Source: DATKMG01 sp041476565
GTDB taxonomy: Bacteria > Acidobacteriota > Terriglobia > Versatilivoradales > Versatilivoraceae
NCBI GenBank assembly: GCA_041476565.1
Contig: JBGOTQ010000416.1
Coordinates: 1 to 6,205 of the forward strand
DNA length: 6,205 nucleotides
Direction of reading: 5' to 3'
Position 1 is the stretch's first letter. Each line of letters starts with the position of its first letter. Position numbers and translations under genes: made by a program. The notes under the pieces are model-generated. The model did no database searches. It was given only the letters and a program-made list of their open reading frames with translations, and was not told the origin of the DNA. This document shows, one piece after another, positions 5,299 to 6,205 of this stretch.

Positions 5299-6205
5299 TT
5301 GAGGACTAAGCCTTGGAAATACAAGGAGGGTCGTGTCTCAAACCTTCGCGCTGGCGATTATGTTGAAGTGCGAAGTGCAGGGGAAATTCTGAAAACCCTG
5401 GATGCAGCTGGTAGTCTGGACAGCCTCCCTTTCATGCTGGAAATGCTGGATTACTGTGGCAGACGGCTTCGAGTTTTTAAGCGTGTTGACAAGATAATTG
5501 ACCTGGCAAATTTCACTGGCCTCCGGCGAATGTCGAAAACCGTGAGCCTGCAGGATATCAGGTGCGATGGCCAGGCACACGGCGGCTGCCAGGCTGGCTG
5601 TCAGTTTCTGTGGAAAGAGGACTGGTTACGTAGACCATACAATCACCAAAAGAGTGCACATGCTGTTAACTCTCATGGAGAAGTAGCCAAAAACCAACAG
5701 ACCGACGATCTCGGCGACATCAGAGCCACCCTCTTGCCAACCACTCGAAAAGCCTCTCCCGACTTGCCGGATCAGGAATTCTATCGATGCCAGGCTACCG
5801 AGCTTTTCAACGCGTCCTCTTATTTGGGGTGGTGGGACATTCGGCAGTATCTCGTTCCCCTTTGGTCTGGCAATGTCACGCTGTGGGAGTGTCTAGCCGT
5901 AGTTTCAATAGCCCTATTTAACATTGTGCAGAAGCTTCATGGCGGGTGTGAATATCCCTACTGGGTTGGAAGCAAGTTAAGAAAAACGCCCACCCTGAGA
6001 CTCACCTTGCAGCCCGGTGAAATCGTAAAGGTGAAAACGAAAGAAGAGATCCAGGAAACATTGGACGCCGCCAACAAAAATCGGGGTCTCTGGTTTGATA
6101 ACGAAATGTTGCGCTTCTGTGGTGGTCGATTTCGGGTTCTGAGAAATGTCGATAGGCTCATTGACGAGAAGACCGGCAAGCTCCTCAGGCTTCGAACCCC
6201 CTGTG
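5299..6205 (+). CDS. cysteine-rich two-domain protein of unknown function, 3'-truncated by window edge
   Basis: The frame is open from the stop at 5287-5289 through the right edge, giving 302 codons from the TTG at 5299, which has GAGAG six bases upstream. Domain 1 (about 17-111) contains AGDYVEVRS, LPFMLEMLDYCGRRLRVFKRVDK and a cluster CDGxAHGGCQxGC (C89, H94, C97, C101) followed by WKEDWL, suggestive of metal or cofactor binding. Domain 2 (from about 238) repeats the plan: PGEIVKVKTKEEI, LWFDNEMLRFCGGRFRVLRNVDR, then DEKTGKLLRL at the window edge. Conserved pairs include the Cys-Gly of each domain (C53, C274). The linker holds FYRCQATELFN and YLGWWDIRQYLVPLWSGNVTLW, and a mildly hydrophobic stretch near 205-222. 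I recognise the architecture as a recurring uncharacterised family but can name no function. An upstream consensus Shine-Dalgarno sequence out of frame leaves the start in doubt (see 5323-5340). Confidence 0.75.
   Translation, partial: MRTKPWKYKEGRVSNLRAGDYVEVRSAGEILKTLDAAGSLDSLPFMLEMLDYCGRRLRVFKRVDKIIDLANFTGLRRMSKTVSLQDIRCDGQAHGGCQAGCQFLWKEDWLRRPYNHQKSAHAVNSHGEVAKNQQTDDLGDIRATLLPTTRKASPDLPDQEFYRCQATELFNASSYLGWWDIRQYLVPLWSGNVTLWECLAVVSIALFNIVQKLHGGCEYPYWVGSKLRKTPTLRLTLQPGEIVKVKTKEEIQETLDAANKNRGLWFDNEMLRFCGGRFRVLRNVDRLIDEKTGKLLRLRTPC
5323..5335 (+). promoter_or_regulatory. consensus Shine-Dalgarno plus GTG, out of frame with the downstream protein
   Basis: AAGGAGG (5323-5329) is followed after 3 bases by GTG (5333-5335), but that GTG frame ends after 19 codons. 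The conserved protein is read two bases off, with SNLRAGDYVEV starting at 5338. If one TC of the TCTC at 5336-5339 were absent, the reading would be GTG-TCA-AAC, giving Met-Ser-Asn-Leu-Arg-Ala-Gly-Asp, a natural start just before the domain. As it stands, AAG-GAG-GGT is translated as Lys-Glu-Gly if the TTG at 5299 is used. Confidence 0.45.

Overview
The window looks like about 6.2 kb of bacterial chromosome of moderate GC content (by eye near 50%). All six supported coding regions lie on the + strand, and the gene content fits an accessory, cell-surface-glycan type of locus. The organism cannot be named from this sequence. The hairpin-forming intergenic repeats (CCCCTC...GAGGGG followed by GGGGTGGTT, ATTCCCCCTTT...AAGGGGG, and CTCTGCG-type 8-mers) resemble elements I associate with environmental lineages such as Acidobacteriota, Nitrospirota and former Deltaproteobacteria. 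That is only a weak hint.

Region 1 (1-3610) is an acyl-activation and acyl-carrier cassette. It begins with an AMP-forming acyl ligase that enters from the left edge without its N-terminus. A 246-base gap with repeats follows, then three tightly packed genes: a ketoacyl-ACP synthase III-like enzyme with an intact Cys-His-Asn triad, a discrete acyl carrier protein with the serine for phosphopantetheine, and a short-chain dehydrogenase. The dehydrogenase carries the Tyr-x6-Lys spacing of enoyl-ACP reductases (FabL/FabI type) instead of the Tyr-x3-Lys of FabG. Together these could activate a short acid, load it on the carrier, extend it by two carbons and reduce it. No dehydratase is visible.

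Region 2 (3611-3939) has no gene. It holds a roughly 120-base imperfect inverted repeat built from G/C-rich hairpins and a third, half-size copy of the same motif.

Region 3 (3940-4845) encodes a complete aminoglycoside N(3)-acetyltransferase-fold protein. In this context it is more likely an N-acyltransferase for an amino sugar than a resistance enzyme. Region 4 (4846-5298) holds a weakly supported small membrane protein. Its layout resembles the C-terminal membrane part of polyprenyl-phosphate glycosyltransferases, so it may be a remnant.

Region 5 (5299 to the right edge) is a long open frame for a cysteine-rich protein made of two related domains of unknown function. The first carries a Cys-His-Cys-Cys cluster. 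A consensus Shine-Dalgarno sequence and a GTG lie just ahead of the conserved part but out of frame with it, so the start is either an upstream TTG or has been damaged by a 2-base change.

Working model (inference): the cassette makes an unusual short acyl group on a dedicated carrier protein, and the AAC(3)-like enzyme transfers it to an amino sugar of a surface glycan. The cysteine-rich protein has an unknown but possibly linked role.
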